From Malaya genurostris (lineage: Eukaryota; Arthropoda; Insecta; Diptera; Culicidae), in contig NC_080572.1 of the NCBI RefSeq assembly GCF_030247185.1, positions 249,237,070-249,301,069 of the forward strand: a DNA stretch of 64,000 nucleotides, written 5' to 3'. The notes under the pieces are model-generated. The model was not told where the DNA came from. It ran no database searches and worked only from the letters and a program-made list of their open reading frames with translations. Position 1 is the stretch's first letter. Each line of letters begins with the position of its first letter. Of this stretch, positions 37,466 through 48,915 are shown piece after piece. Both the position numbers and the translations under genes were made by a program.

Positions 37466-37688
37466 CTACTCATTCGGGTCGGGTACGGGTACAGGTAATT
37501 TTTAATCGGGTACGGGTAAAATTTATTATTTTTTGTCCGGTACGGGTCGGGTACGGGTAATTTTTTTATTGTTGATCGGGTACGGGTAATTTTTTTAATA
37601 TTTAATCGGGTACGGGTAAATTTTTTTGCTGACCACTCGGGTACGGGTCGGGTTCGGGTATAGGAATTTCTATACCCGACCATCTCTA
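37466..37688 (+). repeat. Right subterminal CGGGTACGGGT repeats of the hAT element
   Basis: The remaining end of the hAT element carries seven or more CGGGTACGGGTAA units on the + strand, spaced by T-rich segments. GGGTACGGGTCGGGTTCGGG at 37639-37658 again has four G3 runs. The terminus folds back (GGGTATAGGAATTTCTATACCC). Confidence 0.8.
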
Positions 37689-38700
37689 CTGTGAACCACT
37701 AGATTTTGCTAACCAAGCTGAGCAAACTAGGATACACGACCAAATCCGACCATATCTCGTTAAACGTAAAGTTGTCGTACAAATTGGAAATACTGTATCT
37801 GAATCCTTTGCAAGCATCTCAGGAGTTCCTCAGGGAAGTACTCCAGGATCACTTCTTTTTTCGTTGTTTGTGAACGATGCTTTATTTGTCTTAAGGCATG
37901 GTGGTAAATTATTTTTTGTTGACGATTTGAAAATATTTCTCGTTATTCGCAAAGCATCTGATTGTCGTGAATTGTAACATCTTGTTAATTTGTTTTACGA
38001 ACGGTGTGTAAGAGACAAAATGAATCTCTGTGTTTCGAAATGTTCCTTGTCATTAGCTATCATCGTACGAGAAGCATGTTTAGCTTTAATTACACCGTCG
38101 CTGGCACTCAGCTGCAACGCGTTGATCACATCAAAGATCTAGGTGTCATTTTGGATGAAAAACTAACGTACACTCATCTTTTAGCAATGATTGACAAAGC
38201 AAATCGTTTACTTGGATTTATATTAAAAATCTCGAGTGAATTTCATGACCCACTTTGTTTAAAATCGCTATATTGTTCATCGGTTCGTTCACAGCTAGAA
38301 TTTTCGAATGCTATTTGGTGTCCATACAACAAATGGATGCAAAGGCTGGAAGCTGTGAAACGTAAATTCGAGCGTTATGCTTTACGGGAACTACCGTGGA
38401 GTAACCCACCATATGAAGATCGTTGTCAACTATTGGGACATAAATCTTTAGCAGATCGTCGACGTGCTTCACAAGCCACTTTTGTATCTAAGCTACTACT
38501 GGCTGAGTATGATGTTTCGGATCTTCTATCACAAATTAACCTGTATGTTCCAGCACGTGCTCTTCAGTCTCGATCATTACTGCACACTGATCTGCGCAAT
38601 ACCAACTGCTGTACGCGTCAGAAAATAATGAGACTCTAACATTTTTAATTTTATTAATTAATAAATACAACCTGTATTAACATAAAATGTTCGTAGAAGA

Positions 38701-39387
38701 TTAAGCTTCGTCTTCACTCCATATGACCTCCGCCTCTAGACGACGCCTAAAGCTTTTGCAAACCTTGACAATATAATCTGATGACATTTCTCTCCAATGC
38801 ATTGTAATGAAGGTCCGTAGAGAGATCAAATTCGAGTGAGGATGTTCACATACACGGGCTTCAATATTCGCCCATACACTGAAATCCAGAGAATTTATGT
38901 GAGGCGAGATAGGTGACCACATATGTTTAGACAAAAATTGAAGCATGTTGTTCCTTAACCATATTTGTGTTTTCTTCGACGTGTGGGCTGGGGCCTCATA
39001 TTGCTGGAACACAATATTTACGTCCTTGTCGTAGGAAAACGTAATCCAAGGCAAAACATGATCCTTAAGAATGCCTATGTACACATCTTCACATTCAGGC
39101 CTTCTTGGATAAAAGCGGTCCATTTTTGGCCATCGGAAGCAATTAATCCAAACACCATCGCCCCTGCACACATTCACATTTCGGACCAAGCATCTAGTCC
39201 GAGATGTGAATGTGAACTTTGAACTTACGTACCAATTGGGGCGACTGTTGGACACGATATCGACAGTAAACAGCTTCTCATCCGTAAATAGAATGGCGGT
39301 GGTCCTCTTCTTAAGATTACTAAGCAGTTTCTTGCTTCGCTCCACTCTTGATGCTTTAATTCTGTAAGTAATCAAATATTTTTTCAT
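38701..39387 (-). pseudogene. Tc1/mariner-type transposase, N-terminally truncated, catalytic residue lost
   Basis: 228 open codons. FTDEKLFTVD contains the first catalytic Asp. The second motif, normally QQDxAPAH, reads QQYEAPAH, so the Asp is replaced by Tyr. The third region is SPHINSLDFSVW. The C-terminal REMSSDYIVKVCKSFRRRLE is typical of the group. The helix-turn-helix N-terminus is missing and an inverted-repeat element begins where it should be. The frame is still open, so decay is moderate, but the enzyme cannot be active by family rules. Confidence 0.8.
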
Positions 39388-39927
39388 ACAGACCTTTGAA
39401 AAACTTTTATCTATCTGCAGGCTGAAAATGGCTGGAAAATTCGGAGGATTTTCCGATTCTTATCAAAAATAGCTCTGAAAAATGAGTGTTTTTGTGATCT
39501 TTCACAATTATTTGGAAAAATAATGCGATGACATAACGATTTCTTTAAATAAACCTTACATTCAGACACATTTTTGGAAAAGCTTTTCATGCTTTTCATG
39601 GAAAATCAATGAATTTCATATAACCGATGTTATTGTATTTTGACGGTTTAGAAGTACTAAATGATATACAAATTATTTTGCAACGATGCTAATTCAATTT
39701 ATAATCAGAATGATGTTAGTTTTGTGAAGTTTTCTATGTTTTCCACAAAACAAGATCAATTTTTCAATGAACTGACGAAAATCCGCTTCAGTTTGGATGT
39801 GTAATAATTGTGAAAGATAACAAAAAAACTCATTTTTCTGAGCTATTTTTCATATCCTCATATCCTCTGAATTTTTTAGCCATCTTTGTCCTGCAGATAG
39901 ATGAAAGTTTTTCAAAGATCTGTATGT
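39385..39927. repeat. Imperfect inverted repeat (foldback/MITE-like), arms about 126 bp
   Basis: The left arm 39385-39512 (CATACAGACCTTTGAAAAAC ... CTTTCACAATTATT) matches the reverse complement of 39802-39927 at most positions, with small indels, around a spacer of about 290 bp. It abuts the truncated end of the transposase at 38701-39387. No target duplication was identified. Confidence 0.65.
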
Positions 39928-40953
39928 TTTTGGTTTTGGCAAATTTTTCAAAATTTTCATCGAAAATTTCGTAAAACCACCCGCACGCATGGTACTTGGA
40001 CGATGGCCTTGAAGGACCATACGACCATTCATTTAAATCTTAGTTTGTAAAAATCGGTTACGCCATCTATGAGAAGTAATTGTATACTAATATTAGCAAC
40101 GCAATACAAACATAAGAAAAATATAAAACTAATTTGAGTCTTCGTGGATCTACAATATTGAAAAACAAAAATAAATGCATTGTAACACTGGTACATTTAG
40201 GTGTTTCCATTTCACGCAGCACGAAGCACATTGCGCAAAACTAAAAGATACAGACCGCCAAGTGACGCTTTTACGCCCACCATATTTTTTTTTGACCACC
40301 CACAAGTACCCACTGGATAGCAGTTCCGACGGTTGGCGCCATGACGTCACTCAATGAGTACACACTCATCGGTATCGATGTACAGAAATATTCACTTGTA
40401 TTTCACTTTCTCCGAAATTGGTCTGCACACCTATTACGATCGGTCACAGCTGGGCTAGACAGGTCCGCACAGACAACCACAACCGTTGCATAAAACTCAC
40501 ACGAGTGATCTCCACTACCACCGCGTCTGAGCTGCGTCCGCACGCTGGTGGCACCGATCCGCGAACAAAGCCGTTTCACGCGTATAAGCCGAAACCATAG
40601 AGCTTGGTTGTAAATTCGGCATCTTACTTCAAATTTTATGAATCTCTGGGGCAAACGGGTGCACGTGGTTCACAATAGGTTGGAAACCGTAACCGTTCGT
40701 TGTTTTGCTTGCCTCTCCGGTATTCCTCGAAAAAACAACTATCTTGGGAGAGTGGGTACTCGACTTACCCTCGTATATACCTCTGAAAGCTTGTTTGGCG
40801 CCGTCTTCGGCAACGGAACTGCAGTCTGGCAACAAGCGGCAGCTGCAAACCTAGGAAAGGCGTGAATTCAATTTTTTGTTTTAATTTGTAGTTCGAAACA
40901 CAGATCAGTGATAGTGATATGTGCGGTGCTTTCAGTGAGCAAAAGCAAGGAGA
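39928..40953 (+). other. Upstream region of the secreted-protein gene
   Basis: No coding exon recognised. It holds a palindromic CRE-type site TGACGTCA at 40342-40349 and a TATA-like CGTATAAG near 40579. The last few hundred bases probably include the promoter and 5' UTR of the gene starting at 40954. The regulatory assignments are inference. Confidence 0.35.
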
Positions 40954-43190
40954 ATGACGAGGGTTCGCGTGGAAGTTTTAGTCCTCGTTCTAATTATAGC
41001 GCACAGTTGCCATTCTATTACTACTAACAGTAAGAAAGTAGTGAACTCCAGTGGGAACGCTAGAGATACGCAAAGGTCAGTTAAAAGCTTCAGAGTTATA
41101 GCGAAAAATAACGTTTGTGATTGTGTGTTTCCACAGTGTAACATTTTCCTCTAATGGAGAAGATCAGCTAATATTTCGGGATCCAACTTTTCCACCTCCG
41201 AGCGGTGATGCCAGAACCATACAAAATCCTAACAGAAGAGCCGATTACGAAAATGGTGCCGACGAGTTCTTCGAACGAGGTTGGATGCCGTTACACAGCT
41301 ACCGTTTCGATGGAGATGGAGGGAGCAAAATATCAGATCAACAACCTCAGGAAAACGTTCATCGACCAGCTGTACGGATAGAGCCCCCAAATCGGATGAC
41401 AAAGTTTTTACGATTCTCCGAATCGGATATAATGCAAACACCGATGAATGATCAAGAAGTGTTGTCCATAAGTGAAAATGTGATCAAATCAAATGAAGAT
41501 ACGTCTGAAGAAGAATACGAAGAGGACTCTAGCAGTTTGCAAGCTAGTGATGAGCATGAACCTTCCCCACTGGCGGTCAATCTGACACATGCCTTTCCAA
41601 GAATGTTGAAGTTTGAGGAGTCTGATCGAATGGAAATGGGAACGAGAATGCCAAGTGTGTTGAAATTTTCCGATGATAGCACAAAAAGGGAAATGTCCAA
41701 CGTAGACTCCCAACAACCAGCAAACTATGAAGTATACGTAATTGAGAATCTTATGAAAAATACAACTGGTTCATTGCGGTTTGATAATCCAGTTATGAAT
41801 AATGCATCAGCTTCTAGTGATGAGTTTTCAAATTCGCCCAGAAACTCTAGTAGGTTCTTTCGATTCGAGGAACAGGATCGACCAAGAGTGGAAAAGAGTC
41901 CGGTCGTTTTGAAATTTCAGGACAACAATCCTCAGCAAGCCAATTTCAAATTCCCGAATAGTGATGTGTCGCGAGCAGGAGAAATGCACTATTATACCGA
42001 TACCCCAATTAAATTTCATGATACCGACAGCAGACCACAAACACTTCCATCCAGTCAAATGCGCTTCGAGGATAATGATTCTGGACCTTTAAAGTTTGCC
42101 GCTGATAGTCCTACAAGCTCCCAGGCGGAGTCTGATCAGTTTTATACCGTAAAGGCAACTTATCAGATTGGCAATTGGAATTCTGCCGCTGCCATTACAC
42201 CTCCTACGCTGCCAGCAACAAGCTACAGGCCGAAACAGAAAAAGCCGAAAATTTACAATCCCAATTTACTGGATATTCGTAAGCAAGATGGATTCAATTA
42301 TCAATCGCCTTCTGAATATGACAACTTCCTTCAAAGTGCTCAACAAGCTCAACCTGTCCTAATGAATTACCAGTCTAATTCTCAAATTCCTTCAACATCT
42401 GAAGGCTTGCCTAATAATAACCCCTATTACCCAACCCAAGGAACTCCTTACCCTCCGTTTAGTCAAAACAATTACTACATCCAGGACTACCTATCCAACT
42501 ATCCGTATGCAGTGACGAACCCAAATCAGCAACCATTAGCCGATAGTTCTGCACTTTATCCCTCTCTGTATCCTCAGCATCCAAATGTACCGACAAATCT
42601 CATTAATGGAGGACAAACCGACAGTCCTGTGAGTGCCCAAAGTATTTTCGGGTTCCTGCAGAGCATTTTTAATTTTGCTCCCGGAACATTCAATAGCTTT
42701 CAGTCCCTAGGCCAAACTGGTAACGTCGCTTCGGCAGACTCCCAGCAGTCCAATGCTGGACAGAGTTCCCCTATTATGGCGGTTAGCACACAGTTGCGAA
42801 AAGCATTAGATAACATCGCTGGGAATGATGAACTTCAGTGTGTCCCAAAACTCATCTGTATGATGTCGCGAAGATCAAGTGGACAAGGTTTCAGTACCTA
42901 CGTCAATCGTGGATTGTTAAGCACGTGAGTAATGATCTACCGTATTCGAAGGAAAACCATAATCAAGTATGAATAATTACAGGGTTCTCAGTGCCGTTCC
43001 CGATAGTTCACCGTGGTTGAAATTCTCACGTGCCGCCCTGCTTGGATATGGCATCGGAGCCAACAGTTGCGACATATACTATCCGAAATGTCCGAAGGAC
43101 GAGTCGGAGATAATCTACTATCTGAACAATCATCGTGGAGGCTTCTTTCGCTTCTTCAATGATGCTACTAACAACGCGAACAGTGGTTGA
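40954..43190 (+). CDS. Secreted repeat-containing protein of unknown function, 3 exons, 705 aa
   Basis: Exons 40954-41075, 41137-42924 and 42983-43190; introns of 61 and 58 bp with GT-AG ends, in frame throughout. The start MTRVRVEVLVLVLIIAHSCHS is a classic signal peptide, so the protein enters the secretory pathway. Residues about 128-360 contain around ten copies of a loose motif, aliphatic/aromatic-K/R-F-x-D/E-S/N-D (FLRFSESD, MLKFEESD, VLKFSDDS, FFRFEEQD, VLKFQDNN, PIKFHDTD, QMRFEDND, PLKFAADS). Residues about 360-600 are rich in P, Q, N, S and Y. The C-terminal module (about 607-690) has four cysteines (CVPKLIC and CDIYYPKC) and ends NNHRGGFFRFF; similar modules occur in uncharacterised insect secreted proteins as far as I recall. 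Extracellular matrix or cuticle-associated roles are possible but unproven. Confidence 0.85.
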
Positions 43191-43282
43191 CGATCGTGCC
43201 AATTTCAGACAGTCGCTGGACAAACACAATTGTATGATAGAACAGGAGAATGTGTGATTATTTATTGCTAGTTTGTAGATTA

Positions 43283-43288
43283 AATAAA
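43283..43288 (+). terminator. Poly(A) signal of the secreted-protein gene
   Basis: AATAAA 93 bp after the TGA stop, within TTAAATAAAATAAATTG; overlapping signals make this a convincing 3' end. Confidence 0.65.
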
Positions 43289-44147
43289 ATAAATTGATTT
43301 ATCAACTAACCCAATGAAACTTTATCGAATCAAGTCTTTTCATTTTACAGCTAAATGTTATCCGAACTAGTGCTAGAACCGATTTCTTCAAACATGCGAA
43401 ATGCTGAAATCCAATTCGCTGAAACTCAACAATACTAACCTTTATACATGTACTATTATCGCTGAATCGTGCGGTCTTCGCAAAACACGACCATACTTGT
43501 GACCGCATCGATTGTTGTTTGCACTGATGAACGCATCTCGCCGTAGCGATTATTTAACCTGACTGGAAAGGCCACCCACACGATAGTCCTTCGCTCGCCG
43601 ATCGGTTACATCGATGTTAGAGCGATTCATAGTTTACTTTCTCAACCAGCTGAGATGAGAAAAAAATTGAAGGAAATAAATTATCACAGTTATTTAGGGG
43701 TTAGCCACAGGACAAATAACCGTTTTTAGTTTTCTTCACGTTTCGTCTTAGTTTATGTTGCACTGTTATGCCACCTAGCAGTTCAACACAAACCGCTAAG
43801 CAGTCGTAAAGTTTATAGAATACTTTTTTGTTTTAAAGTGAAGTCCTTACTATAGTTGCCGTTGACGTATCATATTTTGATTAGCAGCTTATATGGATCG
43901 TTTCATTTTTTTTCATTTGATTATAATTCCGTAATTTTCCTAATGCAATTTATAAATTTGAGTAATTTTTGACGCCACAACCGCCTAGACCTGGATTGTA
44001 ATGGCATTTCAATCTTTCCACTGTGGTTCAAGCCGATCATTTCATAGGAAAGAACTGAAATTACACAATACAAGTAGGTTTAGAATTTTCCCTACACAAA
44101 AATCTCAGAATTGCGGAAGCAAATGATGTCCTCAAGGTAATAACCAA

Positions 44148-44150
<3 letters not shown>

Positions 44151-44240
<90 letters not shown>
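44151..44240. repeat. (AT)45 microsatellite
   Basis: Ninety bases of uninterrupted AT dinucleotide, self-complementary and able to extrude a cruciform. Assembly length may be unreliable. Confidence 0.95.
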
Positions 44241-44242
<2 letters not shown>

Positions 44243-46128
44243 CAGGGCTGAAAAGTCACCACTTGTGGCTGAACACCCAATTTAAATCTTAATAATTTAA
44301 TTTTAACTCATATTCCAATAAATAGTTTAAAAAAAAAGGGAAAGAACTGAAAGGTTGGATGGAAATAAACAATTTGTGAACTAGTGTATGCACACCATTC
44401 GAACACTTTGAAGCACCCTACGATGCACATGGCAAGCAAGGTAACCAACCATACGCGAGCCGGACTACCACGCAAAAATAAAATAAAAATAAAAGTGAAA
44501 TAGCAAAAACAAAACAACAGCTTTCACGCAATCACGCCAAAATAGATCCAGCTAAGATCCGATACGCATAAATTACATTTATTGCCGTGTGGTACGGGTG
44601 TTACACTATCACTGGTGTTTTGTTGATTCAGCTCGTTATCGTTGTTTTTTTTTGTTGAATGTTCCTTGTATTACATCTTTGGTTTGTGGCAAGTGCAAGA
44701 GCTTCGCAATTTATTCTCATTATTAAGGGTTATACGTTTGCTGTCACATGACAAAATGTTCATAAAGCAAAGTAAAATCCATGATGAGTTTCATTGATAT
44801 GGATTACGAGGTCACATATTTGAAAATAATGAAGTCTAAATACAACTTATGCCGTTTTTAATTGAAAAACACTGGTGGCGTGGATTGTTCTGGTTTTGCA
44901 CTTTGGAGCAGAAGTCGATGTCGATGATCAAATAAACTTATTTCAGTTTTACCGGTATTCCGTTTTCGATCCCGGAAGATACCCTACAATTTTATTTGGA
45001 ACGCACTACGATTTCTTTATGTGGAGACGTATGCTTGATACAGCATAGGACAGCCCAGGACTATAGCTGTTAGGTAAGGTAAGTACTACGATTTATTAAC
45101 GTTGCCTACACTGATTTTCAAATATTTCGGATCTAATGAAATGGTTTACAATCCATTAGATGAATTTAACTGGCTTCGGTTACACCGATTCCAGAATTCC
45201 GTGTCCAAAAGTATCGGGAATAGAGAGGCTAAACAAGAATTCAAATTAAAATAAACTTATGCTTCCAAACAAAATTGCTGATTATTATCCGACTCCGACT
45301 GCCAATTTCGAGATTACAGAATGATGAGTTTCTAAAATTCAAACCGTCATGATAGATGACAATACCAAAGGCTCAAAACTATTTCAATTTATTCAAAACT
45401 ATTTCAATTTATTGTACATACGAACTTCTGAAAGTACCATAAATAATGACAAAAACTTTAAAGAGAAACTCACTTCTACATTTCATTAAATGCTTAATCG
45501 ATTGTCGCACGTTTATATTAAAAGGAATAATTGTAAGGTTTCTTACAATATCTATCTTAGATTCGTCTTGCAGTTCCAAAATTACAAGGTAATTAGTGAT
45601 TGAACTTTCAAACTCTCATTTAAAACGACGGTCATTAAAATGATTTCATAAAAACTTAAAACATCGCAGAATATTCACCCGAAAAAAACATGTGAATTGA
45701 TAAAAAAAAGTATCATCTCACTGCTTGGTGGATTAGGCACGTTTTTTTGTGAAAATAGGTTTTGGCGTTTCTTATAAAACAAAATGAGCTCCGTTTTAAA
45801 GTTTGTGATCACCATTTCCCTAACTGGGAACTGATAAATTCGAATTCAAAGTTTTTGGTCATCAACGTGTCTTGCGCAAAAAAGAGGGGTCGTCGAATGG
45901 TGAGATAACTAAATGCTCACAAGTTCCTATCTCATGCCTCCCCGTGTGTCTATGATAACATTTGGTCAATAGAACGGCGTCGACTGGATGCTATTGCTCT
46001 ATGTGTTAGTAGCAGAATGAGAGGGTGCGAAATGGCTTATGAGTTAAAGCCCATCCTAAAGTGCAGTGTTTATCATAGCATATTGCAATATATAATTCTG
46101 TTGTTTATCACATTATGTTTCATTATAT

Positions 46129-46314
<186 letters not shown>

Positions 46315-46730
46315 GAGAAATATTATATTTCCTGCAGTACTGCGACGAAAGAAGAGCATAACTTACACTGCGACATTAACTGTCATGTTATATAATAGCA
46401 TATTATTCCATATATTATCGTCTTACATTATTTTATGTTATGTTATATTATGTTGTATGGTTTTATACTGCATTGCATTATACCATATTATATTGTATTA
46501 TGCTCGCACCTTTTTAACAAACAAACCATCAGGCGAGTTTAAGCTGGTATAGCGAAATTATTTATTATATGACCGGATGGTTTTGCTGGAAGGCGCCGGA
46601 TCCTCAGAACCCATTTTGGTCTTCTTAACAGCAGTTATATGGAAGCTATCTAATAATCAAATTCGGATCTACTGTAAGTCACTGGTAATGCCTTGAACTG
46701 ATGGTGGCTTCACACATACATACATACATA
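46315..46730. other. AT-rich spacer ending in a TACA microsatellite
   Basis: Degenerate TTATA-type repeats (46380-46500) then unique sequence, ending in (CATA)n at about 46712-46730, the site used by two mariners. No gene. Confidence 0.6.
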
Positions 46731-47630
46731 ACAGATCGGCTGAAAAGTTCGTATCGTTTCTATGAGAGGGCGCCACTAGAATTAAATCCATACCATTTTC
46801 AGTTAGTACCAACCTTCAAAAGATGCGTGTATAAATTTGACAGCTGTCTGATTATTAGTTTGTGAGATATTGCATTTTGAGTGAAGCTACTTTTGTTATT
46901 GTGAAAAAAAATGGAAAAAAAGGAATTTCGTGTGTTGATGAAACACTAATTTTTGATGAAAAAAAGTTCCGCCGATACCAAAAAATGGCTTGATGAGTGT
47001 TATCCAGACTCTGCACCGGGCGAAGCAACAATTCGTAAGTGGTTTGCAAAATTTCGTACTGGTCATATGAGCACCGAAGACGATGAACGCAGTGGACGTC
47101 CAAAAAAGGCTGTTACCGATGAAAACGTGAAAAAAATCCACAAAATGATTTTCAATGACCGTAAAGTGAAGTTGATCGAGATAGCTGACACCCTAAAGAT
47201 ATCAAAGGAACGTGTTGGACATATTATTCACGAATATTTGGATATGAGAAAGCTTTGTGCAAAATGGGTGCCGCGTGAGCTAACAATCGATCAAAAACAA
47301 CCATGCTGAAATTGAACGAATTGGGCTTCGAATTGCTCCTTCATCCACCGTATTCTCCAGATTTGGCCCCCAGTGACTTTTTCCTGTTCTCAGACCTCAA
47401 GACAATGCTCGCTGGTAAAAAATTTAGAAGCAATGAAGAGGTAATCGCTGAAACTGAGGCCTATTTTGAGGCAAAGGACAAATCGTACTACAAAAATGGT
47501 ATCGAAAAGTTGGAAGATCGCTATAATCGGTGTATCGCCTCTAATGGCAATTATGTTGAATAATAAAAACGAATTTTGGCAAAAAAATGTGTGTTTCTAT
47601 TAAACGATACGAACTTTTCAGCCGAACTGT
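46731..47630 (+). mobile_element. Mariner with internal deletion, 900 bp
   Basis: Terminal inverted repeats of about 29 bp (ACAGATCGGCTGAAAAGTTC / ACAGTTCGGCTGAAAAGTTC, one mismatch) flanked by TA at 46729-46730 and 47631-47632. The N-terminal half of a mariner transposase (46911-47309) begins MEKKEFRVLMKH followed by an in-frame stop, then the helix-turn-helix part and WVPRELTIDQKQ. It jumps straight to the C-terminal part KLNELGFELLLHPPYSPDLA (47303-47563). The segment with the first two catalytic Asp residues, roughly 380 bp, is deleted. It is a non-autonomous derivative that keeps both ends. Confidence 0.9.
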
Positions 47631-47636
47631 TACATA

Positions 47637-48913
47637 ACACATGGATCAATAAGTCCCGAGACTAACAATGGAAACAACATTTTTTTTGCGAATTTTTTTT
47701 TTATTCATCAACATAATCACCTTTTAGGATGATACAATGGTTTTAACGTTTTTCCAATTTTTCAATACCATGTTTATAAAAAAAATATCTTTCGCTTCAA
47801 AATAAGCTTCAGTTTCAGCGATGACCTCCTCATTTGAGCCAAATCTTTTTCCCTGGAGCAATTTTTCAAGATCAGCAAAGAGTCAGTAGTCACTGGGGGC
47901 TAAATCTGGCGAGTATGGGGGGGGGGAAGCAGATCAAAGCCCAATTCGTTCAATTTCGCCATTGTTTTCATCGACTTGTGGCAGGGTGCATTGTCTTGAT
48001 TCTCTGCATGTGCGGTGGTTTTTTTGCGATTTCCTTCTTCAAACGCACCAGTAAGTCAATATAATAATCACTGTTGATCGATTTACCTTTTCCGAGGTAG
48101 TCGATGAAAATCACGCCATGCGTATCCCAAAAAACTGACGACATGACTTTGCCAGCTGACTGCTGCGTTTTCGGACGCTTCGGACGGCTTTCGCCAGCTG
48201 TGCGTCACTCAGATGACTGCCGCTTCGACTCTGGAGTGTAGTGATGTATCCATGTTTCGTCCATGGTCACGTAACGACGCGAGAAATCTTTTTTGTTGCG
48301 AGTAAATAGCGATAAACTGCTTTCTGAATCATCGACTCGTTGCTGTTTTTGTTCCATCGAAAGCAATCGCGGCACCCATTTGGAAAAAAACCTTTTTCAT
48401 GCTCAATTTTTCATGAAGGATAATAAATACAGTTCCATATGATATCCGTGTCATCTCAGCAATCTCACGGAGCTTCACTTTACGATCTTTCATTATAATT
48501 TTTGTCACTTCACCCACATTTTCCGGTGTAACGGCTTCCACAGGTCTACCCGAGCGTTCCGCGTCATTTGTGTCGGTACGACCACGTTTAAACTCGGCGA
48601 ACCACCGACAAATCGTTGCTTTTGATGGACAAGAGTCCGGATAATATTTTTCAATCCATTGTTTCGCTTGCACGGTGTTTTTACCCATTAAAAAACAATG
48701 TTTTATCAAAACACGAAACTCGGTTTTTTCCATTTTTTTAAACAAACTACAAAACGACTTTACTCCAACCTCGATAACTCAGCTGTTTCTGGTCGGATCG
48801 ACTTAAAATTTTGACCCGTTTCAAGCAAAGGTTAGTACTCTAGAAAGACGTGGTTACTGGTTTACTACGAGCACCATCTCTGCTTTGGTCTCCGGACTTA
48901 TTGATCCATGTGT
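47637..48913 (-). mobile_element. Near-full-length mariner of a second subfamily, 1277 bp, frameshifted
   Basis: Terminal inverted repeats ACACATGGATCAATAAGTCC on both sides, flanked by TA (47635-47636, 48914-48915). The transposase reads from ATG 48733: MEKTEFRVLIKHCFLMGK, then the two helix-turn-helix regions (ATICRWFAEFKRG, KLREIAEMTRISYGTV). It loses frame near 48345-48400 at an A run, and the rest is recognisable in other frames (HPATSR region near 47980, EVIAETEAYFEAK near 47800). The length is typical of an autonomous mariner, but the protein is broken. Its terminal repeats and transposase differ clearly from the neighbour at 46731. Confidence 0.88.
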
Positions 48914-48915
48914 TA

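Larger units (their letters stand above)
31077..37688. mobile_element. hAT-like non-autonomous element (about 1.9 kb) split by a copia insertion
   Basis: Terminal inverted repeats TAGAGATGGTCGG (31077) and CCGACCATCTCTA (ending 37688), with a perfect 8-bp target duplication CTGTGAAC at 31069-31076 and 37689-37696. Both are hallmarks of hAT transposons. The element is inserted in a LINE RT and is itself split by the LTR element at 32646-37362. Removing that leaves about 1890 bp without a transposase frame. Both subterminal regions carry many copies of CGGGTACGGGTAA. Confidence 0.85.
30956..38639 (+). pseudogene. Jockey/CR1-type LINE reverse transcriptase, split by nested transposons
   Basis: The left part (30956-31076) reads SANTNLVCFT, then a stop, then EQMSNKFQIGTIYNDLKAAF ending in ISVN, the RT motif with the first catalytic Asp. 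The sequence resumes after the hAT insertion at 37689 with VNH and LLTKLSKLGY. It goes on to SGVPQGSTPGSLLFSLFVND and FVDDLKIFL (second catalytic loop, expected Y/F-ADD). Then in another frame (38004-38639) come the thumb and C-terminus (HIKDLGVILDEKLTYTHLL). There is no RNase H after it. Stops and frameshifts show long decay. The two halves join at the 8-bp target duplication. Confidence 0.8.

Noticed and set aside
40638..40865. 75-codon frame upstream of the secreted-protein gene
   Set aside because: No homology or splice signals; probably 5' flanking or untranslated sequence.
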